Source of the DNA: Phaeocystidibacter marisrubri
Lineage (GTDB): Bacteria; Bacteroidota; Bacteroidia; Flavobacteriales; Schleiferiaceae
DNA length: 64,000 bases
Assembly: GCF_008933165.1 (NCBI RefSeq)
Contig: NZ_WBVQ01000003.1
Location: forward strand, 186,001 to 250,000
Reading direction: 5' to 3'
Position numbers and translations under genes: made by a program. The notes under the pieces were generated by a model. The model saw nothing but the letters and a program-made list of their open reading frames with translations. It was not told the origin of the DNA and did not search any database. Positions 26,709-36,379 of this stretch are shown piece after piece. Within the stretch, counting starts at the first letter, position 1. Every line of letters starts with the position of its first letter.

Positions 26709-29700
26709 CTAATGCACAATCATCACCCTACTCACTCTTTGTGAGCTTTGGCCTATCAGGCGGATCATGTAGATGCCTGACGGAAGGTGCATGGTGTTGA
26801 TTTGAACCTCTTCTTCGTGGTTCACATTTCTTTCTCGGAGGATTTTGCCTCTACTGTCCATCAATAGTAAGGTGTGAAAATCTTGCGCTGTTCCCAGATA
26901 GACGGACACACTTGCATCCGCAGGATTAGGATAAATGACCATGCCGTCGTTTTCATCTTCTTCTATGGATATAGTGGAAGTAAAGTTGACACAAGAGGTA
27001 TCATTTGCAGCAATGACATCATTAGGGTGTTCAATCACCCCGCAAATGCTTAGTGGTCCAGAAATCGTTGGTGAATAGGTGTTTTGAAGTGCAATTGATT
27101 TTGGTTGTCCGGGGTATAAGGTGTCGTTTATGGTCTCTGTCCACATATACTGACCATTCTCAAACAAGGAAAGGTCGAAGTCGTAAACAGGATCAAATGA
27201 CAGATTGGTAAACTCCGCAGTTACCACTTGTGGATTGGCACCTGAGCTCCCACTCAAGCTAAAATTCGAGAGGTTGATATCGATGAAATTCGTTTCTGCT
27301 TGGTTGAATCCATCCCCTATGCCACCTCTAAAGAATGCAGGAGAAGTTAGTTTCAGCTTAGCCAGCGTGAATCCATCGCTTTGCTGACCTGCAAAGAAGG
27401 ATGGTTCTAGTACGAGGACTTGTTGTAAAGCGTGGCCATCACTTGTTGTTCCTGTGTAAAAACTAGGATCATTTACAGCCCTAATCGTGCTGCTATATCC
27501 ATCATCATTACCGCCAACCATGAAAGGAGTAGGTAGAATTTGCACGTAGATAGAATCTTCCGCATTACATCCATTGGGTGTCGTCACAAACAGGGTGTAC
27601 ATCCCACTGGAGAATATAGTTGCGCTAGCGGTAGAATCGCCATTAGTCCAATAGTACGAGTTGTTCGAGTTGAACTCATCAGGACGGATTACATATTGAC
27701 CGGTTGATGTAATTGTATCCATTGAAATATCCGCGTTCGGTAAAACAGGAATGAAGGAGTCACGTCCGTAGAATCCAATTTTATATGAAGGCATACTGCC
27801 CGCTGTTGTGAATGTTCCTCCAAAGAAGTAGCCATTGTCTGCAGCTGAGATGGCGTAAACACGGTCGGAGTTCATTTGAACGTCTACACCAGATCCAAAG
27901 AAGCCTGCGGTTCCACTAGGACTCACACGTGCCACGTGGTAAATTTCAAAGCCATTTGCAGTTGGAATTCTTCCTCCAAGAATGATATTTCCACTGGAGT
28001 CTACATCTACAGCATGTGTGTAAGTGTTGTATCGCTCTTGAGCTGTCATCCCTAAATCATAACCCGTTATTACTTTCTGACTAGAGATAGCTACAACAGC
28101 CGCCACGTTGTTATTAAATACAGAACTACTTGAGTTCACCGTCTCAAGGCCATTGCCTACAACGTACATCACGCCTCTAGCAGTGTCTTGCGCTAAAGCT
28201 CGGACCACCCTGTAACCATTAAATGTTGGCCAGATAGAGGAGAATTGAGAGCCATCATACACCACTAAATCCGACTGACTCGCGTCGCCGTTGTGTGAGT
28301 AGATTTCCCCACCTATGAACAAAAGAGAATCGCCCTGATTTTCTAATGCCATAATCTCATCCGAATAGTGAGTAAAGTTGCCAATTGCTACCCAGGATGT
28401 TCCGTTGAACTTAGCCATGTTATTGGCAGGTGTCCCATCAATTGACGTGAATGAACCGGCGATGTACACTTCTCCTTGGAATACTTCAATAGCATTAATT
28501 CTACGGTTGTTTCCGCTAATACCAGTGCCAAATACCGTCCAAGTACGGGTGTTCAAATTGAATCTGCCAATTCCATCACTGTTGTCATCAATTATCCCAT
28601 CAATTCTACCTCCAACCCATAGTTCATTGCCTTGAAGTTTGAGCGCTTTTACTTGTTTTGCGTAGGGTGTGTTGAATCGAATTCCGAGGTCTTCCCATTC
28701 ATTTCCATTCCAGAAAGCAACGCTATTTAGGTTTTGTAACGGGCCGGCATTGGTGAAGTAACCGGCCACAATGGTTCCGCTGCCATATTTTTCCATGGCA
28801 TATATGGTGTTCGATCCGCCGGATACCCCATTGCCATAAGAGTGTAAATGGCTTCCATCCCATGAGGCGAAGCCAAAAGCGCTAACGGTATCGTTTACTG
28901 AATTGAAGGTGCCGCCTAGATAGAGGTGTCCGTTGTAGGGAGCCACGCAATGGACCATGAGACCTTCGGTTACTCCATCTTCCAACTCATCAAACAACAA
29001 TGTGCTCAGGTTTAATTTGACAATACCATTTCCAGGAGAAGGATTTACGCCTCCATAATTGCTGTATTTTCTAAAGTCGCCCGCAATGTAGAGTTCGGCG
29101 TTTGCTGTATCTAGATGCATACCTCTAACCGAGAACGCGGTCGTTGATACAGGTACACCAATGGATCGTATTTTTGTCCAGCTAAGACCATCAAATACGG
29201 CCAATCCTCTTTGTTGGTAAACTCCTGCCGAAGCAATGAAATCCCCAAACACTCCACCTACGTACAGCTTGTTGTTGGCATGATCGTATTGCATAGATTG
29301 TACGGAGCCGGGACTTATGCTATAGGAAGTGGTTTGGTGAACACCTCCAGCTAAACTGTCCCAACCAGAACTGGCGCTCCATTTTCCAATTCCATTCAAG
29401 CTGTGTAAATCACCGGAAACATCAAACTGTCCTCCAATGAAGACAGAGTTATTTGGACCTATTTCAATGTCGTGTACTGTGCCATTCTGATAGCCAACAG
29501 AACTGTATACACCGCCATTCAGATTGTTCCATGTATTCGAAACCTCATCAAACAGGGCTACATTGGTGAGTTGAACAGTGTCGGTTGCGGTATAGCCTTC
29601 TGTGAATTTCCCACCCACAAATAGCGTATCTCTCCTCCATTCTAGATCTTCAAAACTCAAGGATCCCGAGCCGCCTATGCCTGTTCCAACGGGAGAATAT

Positions 29701-30131
29701 GTTTTGGTGAAAACGTTGTAACGAATAATGTTTTTCGAGTAAACAATTGAGCCGTTTGGATTTTCCGCTGCTTTGAAGATTCCAGCGAAGTACAAGTCTC
29801 CGTTTTTTCCTTTGGTAATGGCTGTAACATGTGATGTTCCAAATCCACATTGTGAACATCCAATTCCAGGCACAATGTGCCATCTTGTACCATCCCAAGC
29901 TCCTACAAATTTCACTCTGGAATCTCCACCAAAGTTTTGCGCACCATAGCCGCACACATACAAAAGGCCGTCATCACCTTCTATCATGTCATTTACTTGG
30001 CCTTGTTGCAAACCAGGATACCCAAAATTGGGGCTCCATTGGGCGTCATCACCAGGTACTGAACACAACTGAGCAAAGGTCTGTAAAGTAGCCAGTGCAA
30101 TCGTTACTATTGCCAAAAGTAGCTTTCTCAT
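26709..30131 (-). CDS. T9SS type A sorting-domain protein with beta-propeller repeats
   Basis: A 1140-residue secreted protein. A signal peptide (about 1-20) precedes some 800 residues of repeated blades with the phrase xxxGGxF (FAGIFKAAENPNG, VGGKFTEGY, IGGQFDVSG, VGGVFGDF, LGGTFNSV, VGGRIDG, IAGSFTSIDG), a delta-60/kelch-like propeller pattern. A PKD-like or SprB-type segment follows, then a run of three to four short repeats with the consensus PsFfxGxxsDGf (27285-27524). The last ~80 residues are a canonical T9SS type A C-terminal domain (MVIYPNPADASVSVYLG, LLMDSRGKIL, LPSGIYMIRL), which directs secretion across the outer membrane and anchoring. ATG at 30131 is preferred to the GTG two codons earlier. 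It follows the FGE-like gene after 29 bases and ends at a terminator. Confidence 0.88.
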   Translation of the reverse strand: MRKLLLAIVTIALATLQTFAQLCSVPGDDAQWSPNFGYPGLQQGQVNDMIEGDDGLLYVCGYGAQNFGGDSRVKFVGAWDGTRWHIVPGIGCSQCGFGTSHVTAITKGKNGDLYFAGIFKAAENPNGSIVYSKNIIRYNVFTKTYSPVGTGIGGSGSLSFEDLEWRRDTLFVGGKFTEGYTATDTVQLTNVALFDEVSNTWNNLNGGVYSSVGYQNGTVHDIEIGPNNSVFIGGQFDVSGDLHSLNGIGKWSASSGWDSLAGGVHQTTSYSISPGSVQSMQYDHANNKLYVGGVFGDFIASAGVYQQRGLAVFDGLSWTKIRSIGVPVSTTAFSVRGMHLDTANAELYIAGDFRKYSNYGGVNPSPGNGIVKLNLSTLLFDELEDGVTEGLMVHCVAPYNGHLYLGGTFNSVNDTVSAFGFASWDGSHLHSYGNGVSGGSNTIYAMEKYGSGTIVAGYFTNAGPLQNLNSVAFWNGNEWEDLGIRFNTPYAKQVKALKLQGNELWVGGRIDGIIDDNSDGIGRFNLNTRTWTVFGTGISGNNRRINAIEVFQGEVYIAGSFTSIDGTPANNMAKFNGTSWVAIGNFTHYSDEIMALENQGDSLLFIGGEIYSHNGDASQSDLVVYDGSQFSSIWPTFNGYRVVRALAQDTARGVMYVVGNGLETVNSSSSVFNNNVAAVVAISSQKVITGYDLGMTAQERYNTYTHAVDVDSSGNIILGGRIPTANGFEIYHVARVSPSGTAGFFGSGVDVQMNSDRVYAISAADNGYFFGGTFTTAGSMPSYKIGFYGRDSFIPVLPNADISMDTITSTGQYVIRPDEFNSNNSYYWTNGDSTASATIFSSGMYTLFVTTPNGCNAEDSIYVQILPTPFMVGGNDDGYSSTIRAVNDPSFYTGTTSDGHALQQVLVLEPSFFAGQQSDGFTLAKLKLTSPAFFRGGIGDGFNQAETNFIDINLSNFSLSGSSGANPQVVTAEFTNLSFDPVYDFDLSLFENGQYMWTETINDTLYPGQPKSIALQNTYSPTISGPLSICGVIEHPNDVIAANDTSCVNFTSTISIEEDENDGMVIYPNPADASVSVYLGTAQDFHTLLLMDSRGKILRERNVNHEEEVQINTMHLPSGIYMIRLIGQSSQRVSRVMIVH
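27285..27524 (-). repeat. Tandem peptide repeats inside the T9SS protein (period about 21 residues)
   Basis: Within the C-terminal third of the T9SS protein, four successive units share an aromatic-aromatic-x-G-x-x-x-D-G-aromatic core: FMVGGNDDGYS, PSFYTGTTSDGHA, PSFFAGQQSDGFT and PAFFRGGIGDGFN, each followed by about ten hydrophobic/polar alternating residues. They lie between the propeller and the sorting domain. Confidence 0.75.
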
Positions 30132-30160
30132 AATCACAGTATTTTGAGATTACGGTGAGC

Positions 30161-31624
30161 TTAAAGCCTTCCTCTTCCTCCATTCATGTACACAGGGATG
30201 TCATTGGTAGTCGCACTCACGCAAATGGATACCGTTGCAGTTGAACTGAGAGCATAGATGTTACTTCCTCCTTTTACCAATGAATAATCCCTTGCGTTGA
30301 AATTGAAACCATGTTCCCCATTCAAGGTGTCTGGATTAAATGTGACACCGAGTATTTCGGCATAGCCATATTGTATAAGAACGTACTCGCCTACATTTCC
30401 GGTTAAATCCTGGAGGCCATAGTAAGAAGCACTGGCTCCTATTCTAGTTGTGGTATTCGATTCGGCAAGTACCCCACAACGGATTGGGCCTGTAAATGGT
30501 GAAGAGGTGTTGGTGTGCAAATGAGCGCGGTAGTTCATTTTAACTTGAACGGTTTCGTTTGGTGCACCTGAGTTTTGCAGCATGCTACTACTGGTGAAGT
30601 CTATAGGAGCAATGTCTGATGTGCCCCATGCAAATTCATCTGCATTTGGAAACAACGGGCCTCTTGAGCATTTTTCATAGTCGAATTCTGTCATAGCCTG
30701 AAGACCTGCCCAATGGAGATAGTCGTAAAGTTGATCAGGGCTCAAGTAGTTACATGCGATGTTTAGTCCATCGGTGTTTTCGTTTGCTACGCTGTTGTTG
30801 TTAAGGTCACAGTAGAAAGTGAGTGGTCCTGAAACAGTGTCAAAACCTGCGTCAATTCTAATTCCATTTCTAAAAGATGGCGTTGCTGTTTCAGAAAGGG
30901 CGAATACGTTGTTACTGCTCGTGCTTAAGTCAAGAGGAACTGCGTTGTCTTGTTGCGTTCGGCTCAAGCTGTTCAAGAAGCTCACAAACTGATCTTGGCT
31001 CACTTCGTATTTCATTACCCAGAATTCTTCGGTTGAGGCTACCACATAAGGAACAGAGGAGTTGTTTAGGTGGTCTATTCCTCCTTGAGTGCGGTAAATG
31101 GTGTCTGATTGGGTTACATGATACGGCTCATCGTTGTTGGAGCCGTATTGGTGCCAACTGTAATCGCCATAATCGCCAACATAGTAAGGGCTTGACGGGA
31201 TTTTTACCATCTCCACAGCATGTACTTGAACTTCCAATCCGTAAGGAGTAGAGAGCAGATTGCTGATGGTTATTCCGACAGAACCGTTAATGGTTCCTAC
31301 TGTATCTACTGATGGCATGAATTTTACTCCTAATTGACGCGGATCAGCCTCATAACCCAATATGCCTGAAACGATATTGGAAGACGAAACAAATCCATGC
31401 TTCCATTCAGGCATTGCCATAGTTCGGTATTTGATAAACACCCAGGCTCCATCCATAAATTCAGTACCTCCAGCAATTCTCCAACCGTTGTCCCAGCTTA
31501 GGTCAAAAGTGATGACAGCCTCGTTGGTGCTTGTGTTTGGGGTGACTTGTACGTTCGTAACTTGAATGTTGCTTCCAAAAAGTAGAAGTGGAAGCATGGC
31601 GAAAAAGGTGGTAATTTTTTTCAT
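30161..31624 (-). CDS. Exported formylglycine-generating-enzyme/SUMF1-like domain protein
   Basis: A 487-residue exported protein. The ATG at 31624 gives a signal peptide (KKITTFFAMLPLLLFG); longer frames do not. An Ig-like N-terminal region (ITFDLSWDNGWRIAGG, FIKYRTMAMPEWKHGF, about 20-150) precedes an FGE/SUMF1-type domain (about 190-480) recognised by EEFWVMKYEVSQDQFVSFLNSL, LSPDQLYDYLHWAGLQAMTEFDYEKCSRGP, GLQDLTGNVGEYVL and the terminal SLVKGGSNIYAL ... GGRGRL. In true FGE two cysteines bind copper; here only scattered Cys (CSRGP, CGVLAE, SICVSA) are seen, so catalysis is doubtful. Such proteins are common secreted Bacteroidota proteins, including gliding GldJ/GldK relatives. It is co-oriented with the T9SS cargo gene. 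Confidence 0.75.
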   Translation of the reverse strand: MKKITTFFAMLPLLLFGSNIQVTNVQVTPNTSTNEAVITFDLSWDNGWRIAGGTEFMDGAWVFIKYRTMAMPEWKHGFVSSSNIVSGILGYEADPRQLGVKFMPSVDTVGTINGSVGITISNLLSTPYGLEVQVHAVEMVKIPSSPYYVGDYGDYSWHQYGSNNDEPYHVTQSDTIYRTQGGIDHLNNSSVPYVVASTEEFWVMKYEVSQDQFVSFLNSLSRTQQDNAVPLDLSTSSNNVFALSETATPSFRNGIRIDAGFDTVSGPLTFYCDLNNNSVANENTDGLNIACNYLSPDQLYDYLHWAGLQAMTEFDYEKCSRGPLFPNADEFAWGTSDIAPIDFTSSSMLQNSGAPNETVQVKMNYRAHLHTNTSSPFTGPIRCGVLAESNTTTRIGASASYYGLQDLTGNVGEYVLIQYGYAEILGVTFNPDTLNGEHGFNFNARDYSLVKGGSNIYALSSTATVSICVSATTNDIPVYMNGGRGRL

Positions 31625-31674
31625 CGGTATAGGTTTGCGATTTGATTTGAATCGTAAACCTAGAGACACAGCTG

Positions 31675-31688
31675 AGCATGACCATGCT
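31675..31688. promoter_or_regulatory. Perfect palindrome AGCATG-N2-CATGCT upstream of the FGE-like gene
   Basis: AGCATGACCATGCT is an uninterrupted 6-2-6 inverted repeat, located 51-64 bases before the FGE-like ATG and 37 bases after the stop of the LytTR regulator gene. It could be an operator or a small RNA hairpin; LytTR proteins usually bind direct repeats, so the adjacent regulator is not the obvious ligand. Confidence 0.4.
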
Positions 31689-31724
31689 GTTTCGAGTAAT
31701 CACAACGGATTTGTTAGTACTTGG

Positions 31725-32459
31725 TTAGGCGCCCATTTTTCGGAGCAATTCCGATTTGTGTTGACGAGATACGGGGATGTTCTCTTTATTACTCATCACT
31801 AATGTTCCGCCAGCCCCCCTCCTGTAACTGTTAATGTGGTTAAGGTTGACTACATGTGAAGCGTGAACGCGCATGAAAATGGAATCTGGCAATTGCTCTT
31901 CTACCTGTTTTAAGGTTTTGGATAGAATATGCTGCCCATCTTCGGTTACTACTGTAGTGTAGTTGGAATCGCTGGTGCAACGAATTACTTTGCTGTAGGG
32001 AACCCAATCAATTCCGCCCATGCTGCCAATGGCGAGCTTTTGTAACTGGGGTGCGCCTAAAGTTGACTGAAGAAGTTCAACTAAATGTTGCTCTTTTTCC
32101 GACTTTCTAGAACGGATTGCTTTTTGAACGGCCGTAATTAAGTCCTCAACTACAATGGGCTTTACGAGGTAATCAATGGCATGCGCTCTAAATGCTTCAA
32201 GCGCGAATTGATCATATGCCGTTGTGAATATGACGCTGGGAAGTGGAGAATCTACTTTCTTCAGCAATTCAAAACCATTCATGCCTGGCATTTCAATGTC
32301 CAAGAAAAGTATATCGTAGCCCATATTCTTCAACATGGTTACCGCTTCATCAGGTTTGTTGGTGCGGTCTATTTGAAGGATGTCTGGACAATTTTCGGCA
32401 ACTAACATCTCAGTGATTTCTGAGCTGTGAACTTCGTCGTCAACTATGAGAGCTTTCAT
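31725..32459 (-). CDS. LytTR family response regulator
   Basis: A 244-residue two-component regulator. The receiver domain (1-120) carries DDE at 7-9, the phosphoacceptor Asp54 in LFLDIEMPGM, the Thr in FTTAYD and Lys in YLVKPI. The C-terminal LytTR DNA-binding domain (about 145-244) has CTSDSNYTTVVTEDGQHILSKTLKQVEEQL and MRVHASHVVNLNHINSYRRGAGGTLVMS. The start overlaps the kinase gene's end by 20 bases, so both are translated from one mRNA; the longer frame upstream is inside the kinase gene. It is the obvious partner of the propeller kinase. Confidence 0.92.
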   Translation of the reverse strand: MKALIVDDEVHSSEITEMLVAENCPDILQIDRTNKPDEAVTMLKNMGYDILFLDIEMPGMNGFELLKKVDSPLPSVIFTTAYDQFALEAFRAHAIDYLVKPIVVEDLITAVQKAIRSRKSEKEQHLVELLQSTLGAPQLQKLAIGSMGGIDWVPYSKVIRCTSDSNYTTVVTEDGQHILSKTLKQVEEQLPDSIFMRVHASHVVNLNHINSYRRGAGGTLVMSNKENIPVSRQHKSELLRKMGA

Positions 32460-35454
32460 ATGGCATGGTGATTTTAACTCGGGTTCCGCTCGGTTCTCCG
32501 TCTTCAAATAGATCGGTGATTTCAAACTTGGCCTCCCGTTTTTTCATTTCTGACAGCGATTTGAGTCGCTCAGCTGTAATGCTCAATCCAAAAGATTTGT
32601 GTGCTTTACTGTTCTTGCTCAAAGCACTTTCCCTACCCACACCATTATCTGAAATGGTAATGATAAGGTGATTGCCTTCTTTTTGAACCGATAGTTTCAA
32701 ATGCCCGTTGGTTTCAAGGGGCATGAGGCCGTGCCAAATGGCATTTTCAATAAACGGCTGAATAATCATAGGTTGAATTACAATCTGCTGAGTGTTCAGA
32801 TCTGTACCTATTTCAATTTCAAAGGTGAACTTCTTGTTGAATCGGATTTGTTCAAATTCTATATAGTTCTTCACACCCTGAATTTCTTCATGTAGACTCA
32901 CATTCTCTTGATTGCTTAAGTTGAGAATGAACCGAAGGAGTTTAGAGAACTTTGCAAGGTAATCTGAGGCTGTATTCTTGTCTTCCTTTAAGATGTAATA
33001 TCGAACCGAATTAAGAGCATTGAAAATAAAGTGTGGGTTCATTTGAACGCGAAGCATTCGCATTTCCAAACTTCTCAACTGATCCTTGTATTCAAATTCG
33101 ATACGTTGCTCTCGCTCAATTTGCGCAATTCGATATCTATAAATAGAATAGGCAGCGGCACCCACAGTAATCATCATGAGAAGGTAGAACCACCACCTTT
33201 GGTACCATTCAGGAAGAATCCGAACGGACATCAAATTATAAACGGGACTAAAGCCCAAGTCAGATTGGTATGTTTTGGCATTGAGAATGTAGGTGCCTGG
33301 ATCCAAATTGGAAATAGAGAAATTTTCTTCGCCATTCAATTTTCTCCAGTTATCCGATATGCCTTTTAGTTGAACATATACGTCGCCCTTATTGGGATTG
33401 TGGAAATTGGATGCAACGATTTGCCATTCAAGCCAGTTTTGGGAGGGCTGGAGTGTTATTTCATTGATGGGATGAATGGATTTGCCCATAGCTCTAAAAG
33501 ATTGAATGATGGGCGAAGAGAGTAGAGGAGATCTTGAAATGGTAAATGGAGAAGTCCAACGGTAGTGCTTTCTCCCATTCACAAAGTGTAGCACGTTGCC
33601 GTCTTGAACTAGGTGATTTACATTCTGTAATTGGTAGGACGGACCAAAAAGTACAGGTGAAGAATCTCGACCAATTTTCAGCAATCCATTGTCGGTGCCG
33701 ATTAAATAGGTGTCGTTCCAAAAGCAGTACTGGTTGAATCGTGTAGAGTGGTAATCCGTTGGTATGTACTTTTCACTAATCTGTAAGTTGTGGAGTTGAA
33801 TGACGTAAATGCCGTCTTCTTTACCAAACAGTCTTATGTGCGATTCATCCACCCACTCTACACCATTGGGAATCATGCCAGCAGGGAGTTCGGCTATTTC
33901 TTTAAAGTTGACAGATTGAAGAGGTGCGAACTCACTATTGGTAAGTAGGATGGAATTTTCAGTTACAACGCACCATCTATCTCCATGCCTGTCCATGCAT
34001 TTAATCCAGAATTCTAAAAGTGAAGGATTTTGATAGGAACGCCATTCATTGGTGCGGAAATCGAATTGATGTATTCCCGTTCCTTTGGTCCCCAGTGTCA
34101 ACTTTTGGGTGACCGCTTCAAAATGAGTGGTTACAATTTCACCAGCAGTTCCAAATTTACTGGAAGGAAACTCCAGCAAAGAGAGTTGGTTTCCCGTGTA
34201 GAGGCGAATCATGTTTGGTCGGATCAAGAGAACTCGAGACGAGTCTATTCGGTATACTCCAGAAATGATATCGGAATATCGCTCTACGGGAATAACTTGA
34301 ATCCCATCCTTCCATATCAAGGTGTCATTAATGCTAAGGAGCGACTGAAGTGGGAAGTGTGGTGATTTCCACAGCGCATCTACCTTGCCTTCAGCGTGAA
34401 GGATATCCCAATTATTGGTGTGAGTCGTGTCTAGCACATAGAATTTGTTGTTTTCACTCCACGCAATTCCACCTGGTATATATGTCCAATCCTTAGCTTC
34501 TCCAAACAAGGGGTTAGCAAGAGGGTCTGTCAAGAGATGAAACGACTTGCTCGCTTTATTGAACCGGAAGACTCCTGCATAAATATGTGAAAGGAGAAAG
34601 GTGGAATCAGACTCAGGATAGATCCGAGCGATGTTGTGCTTAAGTCCGGTGGAAGGAAGATCTAGGGAGTGAGTGTATTTGTGATAGAAACCACTTTTTA
34701 AGTCCATGTGCAGGAGGCCTCCTCCCCAGGTTGCGAGATAGATGGAATCGTCCGAAACGATAGCATCCCTGATTCTAGATTCATCACCAGAATAGTTCGC
34801 GTGGCCTACTAAGTGATCGCGGTCTGTGGGGAGATATCGAAAAAAGGTCTGGGTGTGTAAATCGAGAATTAGAACTCCCCCTAACGTGGTAATGATTTTC
34901 TGTCGGGGTTGATTGGGATAATCAAACATCCCAGAAACAATGTGATTTCCTCTTTGGCTTACACCATTAATGTTGTCCGTCTCAAAGAAGGTGATTTCAG
35001 TTTTTCTAAGGTCAAAGAAACCCAATCCGAAGTGATGAATCTGTGCCCAGACTCCCGTGTCCGATACACTGAGGATTATTCCAGTTCTTGGGTAAGGGAT
35101 TTCTGGATATCCTCGTTCCGTGGCAAAAGGCCAACTCAATTTTCCCTTTTGTAAATGATAAAAGCCCAATCCTGACTTTAATGTGCCTATCCATATTCCA
35201 CTATCAGAGGGAGCTACATCTAATACCGTAATGCCACGAAGAACGCTATCTCCTTCAAAAACGGAGAAGTCATTTCCGTTGTGAAACCAGATGTTGTCTT
35301 CAGAAACAAGCCAAAGTCGGTTGTGGCCATACGCGAGCTTGCTGATGAATCCGATGTTGTCATTTTGAATTTCGAATTCCACCACCTGGCCATGAGAGGA
35401 GAGGGAGCTGAAAAACAGCCACAATAAAAGAATGCGTAAGCTAGCGAGGTTCAT
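32440..35454 (-). CDS. Two-component propeller sensor histidine kinase (LytS-type catalytic domain)
   Basis: A 1004-residue membrane sensor. A signal peptide (about 1-21) leads into a large periplasmic region of repeated WxSxxN/LxT blade-like segments (two-component regulator propeller, residues about 25-660), followed by a Y_Y_Y immunoglobulin-like domain (about 685-745, VQLKGISDNWRKLNGEE, LDPGTYILNAK), one membrane helix (about 757-775, WWFYLLMMITVGAAAYS), a coiled linker, and a His_kinase domain with phosphoacceptor His808 in MNPHFIFNALNS and the ATPase motifs QPFIENAIWHGL and ISDNGVG. It pairs with the downstream LytTR regulator. Propeller sensors of this kind in the phylum often detect carbohydrates, but no carbohydrate genes are adjacent, so the ligand is open. 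Confidence 0.92.
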   Translation of the reverse strand: MNLASLRILLLWLFFSSLSSHGQVVEFEIQNDNIGFISKLAYGHNRLWLVSEDNIWFHNGNDFSVFEGDSVLRGITVLDVAPSDSGIWIGTLKSGLGFYHLQKGKLSWPFATERGYPEIPYPRTGIILSVSDTGVWAQIHHFGLGFFDLRKTEITFFETDNINGVSQRGNHIVSGMFDYPNQPRQKIITTLGGVLILDLHTQTFFRYLPTDRDHLVGHANYSGDESRIRDAIVSDDSIYLATWGGGLLHMDLKSGFYHKYTHSLDLPSTGLKHNIARIYPESDSTFLLSHIYAGVFRFNKASKSFHLLTDPLANPLFGEAKDWTYIPGGIAWSENNKFYVLDTTHTNNWDILHAEGKVDALWKSPHFPLQSLLSINDTLIWKDGIQVIPVERYSDIISGVYRIDSSRVLLIRPNMIRLYTGNQLSLLEFPSSKFGTAGEIVTTHFEAVTQKLTLGTKGTGIHQFDFRTNEWRSYQNPSLLEFWIKCMDRHGDRWCVVTENSILLTNSEFAPLQSVNFKEIAELPAGMIPNGVEWVDESHIRLFGKEDGIYVIQLHNLQISEKYIPTDYHSTRFNQYCFWNDTYLIGTDNGLLKIGRDSSPVLFGPSYQLQNVNHLVQDGNVLHFVNGRKHYRWTSPFTISRSPLLSSPIIQSFRAMGKSIHPINEITLQPSQNWLEWQIVASNFHNPNKGDVYVQLKGISDNWRKLNGEENFSISNLDPGTYILNAKTYQSDLGFSPVYNLMSVRILPEWYQRWWFYLLMMITVGAAAYSIYRYRIAQIEREQRIEFEYKDQLRSLEMRMLRVQMNPHFIFNALNSVRYYILKEDKNTASDYLAKFSKLLRFILNLSNQENVSLHEEIQGVKNYIEFEQIRFNKKFTFEIEIGTDLNTQQIVIQPMIIQPFIENAIWHGLMPLETNGHLKLSVQKEGNHLIITISDNGVGRESALSKNSKAHKSFGLSITAERLKSLSEMKKREAKFEITDLFEDGEPSGTRVKITMPYESSHS

Positions 35455-35557
35455 TTAGTACTAATGTAGTTTCTTTCGGTTGGTTTGGATTACAGTTTCT
35501 CTTGAATAGGCCTATTTATTTAGTAATTGGTGAACAGTTTGAATTCACCTTGGTCTT

Positions 35558-35588
35558 TTTGTTCAGTTTGTAGGAAAGTCGACCTTTG
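35558..35588 (+). promoter_or_regulatory. Promoter of tatD-ansA (TTTG-N19-GACCTTTG)
   Basis: TTTG at 35558-35561, exactly 19 bases, then GACCTTTG at 35581-35588. This is the Bacteroidota primary-sigma arrangement (TTTG, 19-21 bases, TAnnTTTG) with one mismatch in the -7 box. The tatD ATG begins five bases later at 35594, so the transcript is expected to be leaderless or nearly so. Confidence 0.7.
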
Positions 35589-35593
35589 CGCCC

Positions 35594-36379
35594 ATGCAGT
35601 TTATCGATACCCATACCCACCTTTTTCACTCGCAATTTGACGGTGATAGAAAAGAGGTGATGCAACGCGCCATACAAAGTGGTGTGAAGCGTGTATTATT
35701 GCCCAACATCGATGTCAGCACGTACGATCAGATGATGGCGATGGTGCGTGACTATCCCGGTGTGGCCTTCCCAATGATGGGGATACATCCCACACATGTT
35801 GGAGAAGATAGAGAAGAGCAACTTCAAGCGGTTGAGGTTGCTTTTGATCAGAATCCTGAAGCCTTCGTTGCCGTGGGTGAAATTGGAATTGACCTTTATT
35901 GGGAAAAGGATAAACTAGCTTGGCAGCAAGAGGCCTTTGCCCGTCAGATTGATGTCGCCCTCAAGCACGATAAGCCCATTGTTATTCATGCTAGAGATTC
36001 CTTCAACGAGATATTTGAAATTGTTGAGGAGAAACAAAACGGTGAACTGAAAGGGGTGCTTCATTGTTTTACTGGGAATTTAGAACAGGCCCAACGTTGT
36101 TTGCAATTGGGATTACACTTGGGTATTGGAGGAGTGGCAACCTTCAAGAATGGAGGGTTGGATGCGGTTTTACCGCATATGCCTACCGACAAGCTCGTGT
36201 TGGAAACTGACAGTCCGTATTTGGCACCCGTTCCCTATCGCGGCAAGCGCAACGAAAGTAGCTATGTTCCCATAGTAGCTCAACGAGTGGCCGAACTCAC
36301 GGGGTTAAAACTGACCGAGGTGGCAGCCATTACAACGGAGAATGCAGAGAAACTCTTTAACCTTCCCCAGCAGAAATGA
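35594..36379 (+). CDS. tatD: TatD family metal-dependent hydrolase
   Basis: A 261-residue TIM-barrel hydrolase of the amidohydrolase superfamily (TatD/YcfH), 3'-5' exonuclease-type DNase or related nuclease. Metal ligands are seen in DTHTHLFHSQFD (4-15), VGEIGIDLYW (95-104), VIHARDSF (125-132), LHCFTGN and LETDSPYLAP. Length is normal. The stop codon overlaps the asparaginase start by four bases (ATGA), a two-gene operon. Several TatD proteins act in DNA repair or tRNA processing; which applies is not visible. Confidence 0.9.
   Translation: MQFIDTHTHLFHSQFDGDRKEVMQRAIQSGVKRVLLPNIDVSTYDQMMAMVRDYPGVAFPMMGIHPTHVGEDREEQLQAVEVAFDQNPEAFVAVGEIGIDLYWEKDKLAWQQEAFARQIDVALKHDKPIVIHARDSFNEIFEIVEEKQNGELKGVLHCFTGNLEQAQRCLQLGLHLGIGGVATFKNGGLDAVLPHMPTDKLVLETDSPYLAPVPYRGKRNESSYVPIVAQRVAELTGLKLTEVAAITTENAEKLFNLPQQK

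Noticed and set aside
29831-30091. Plus-strand open frames opposite the T9SS gene (also 28378-28635 and 30877-31251)
   Set aside because: They are mirror frames of real genes on the minus strand, lack signal or domain features and overlap entirely.
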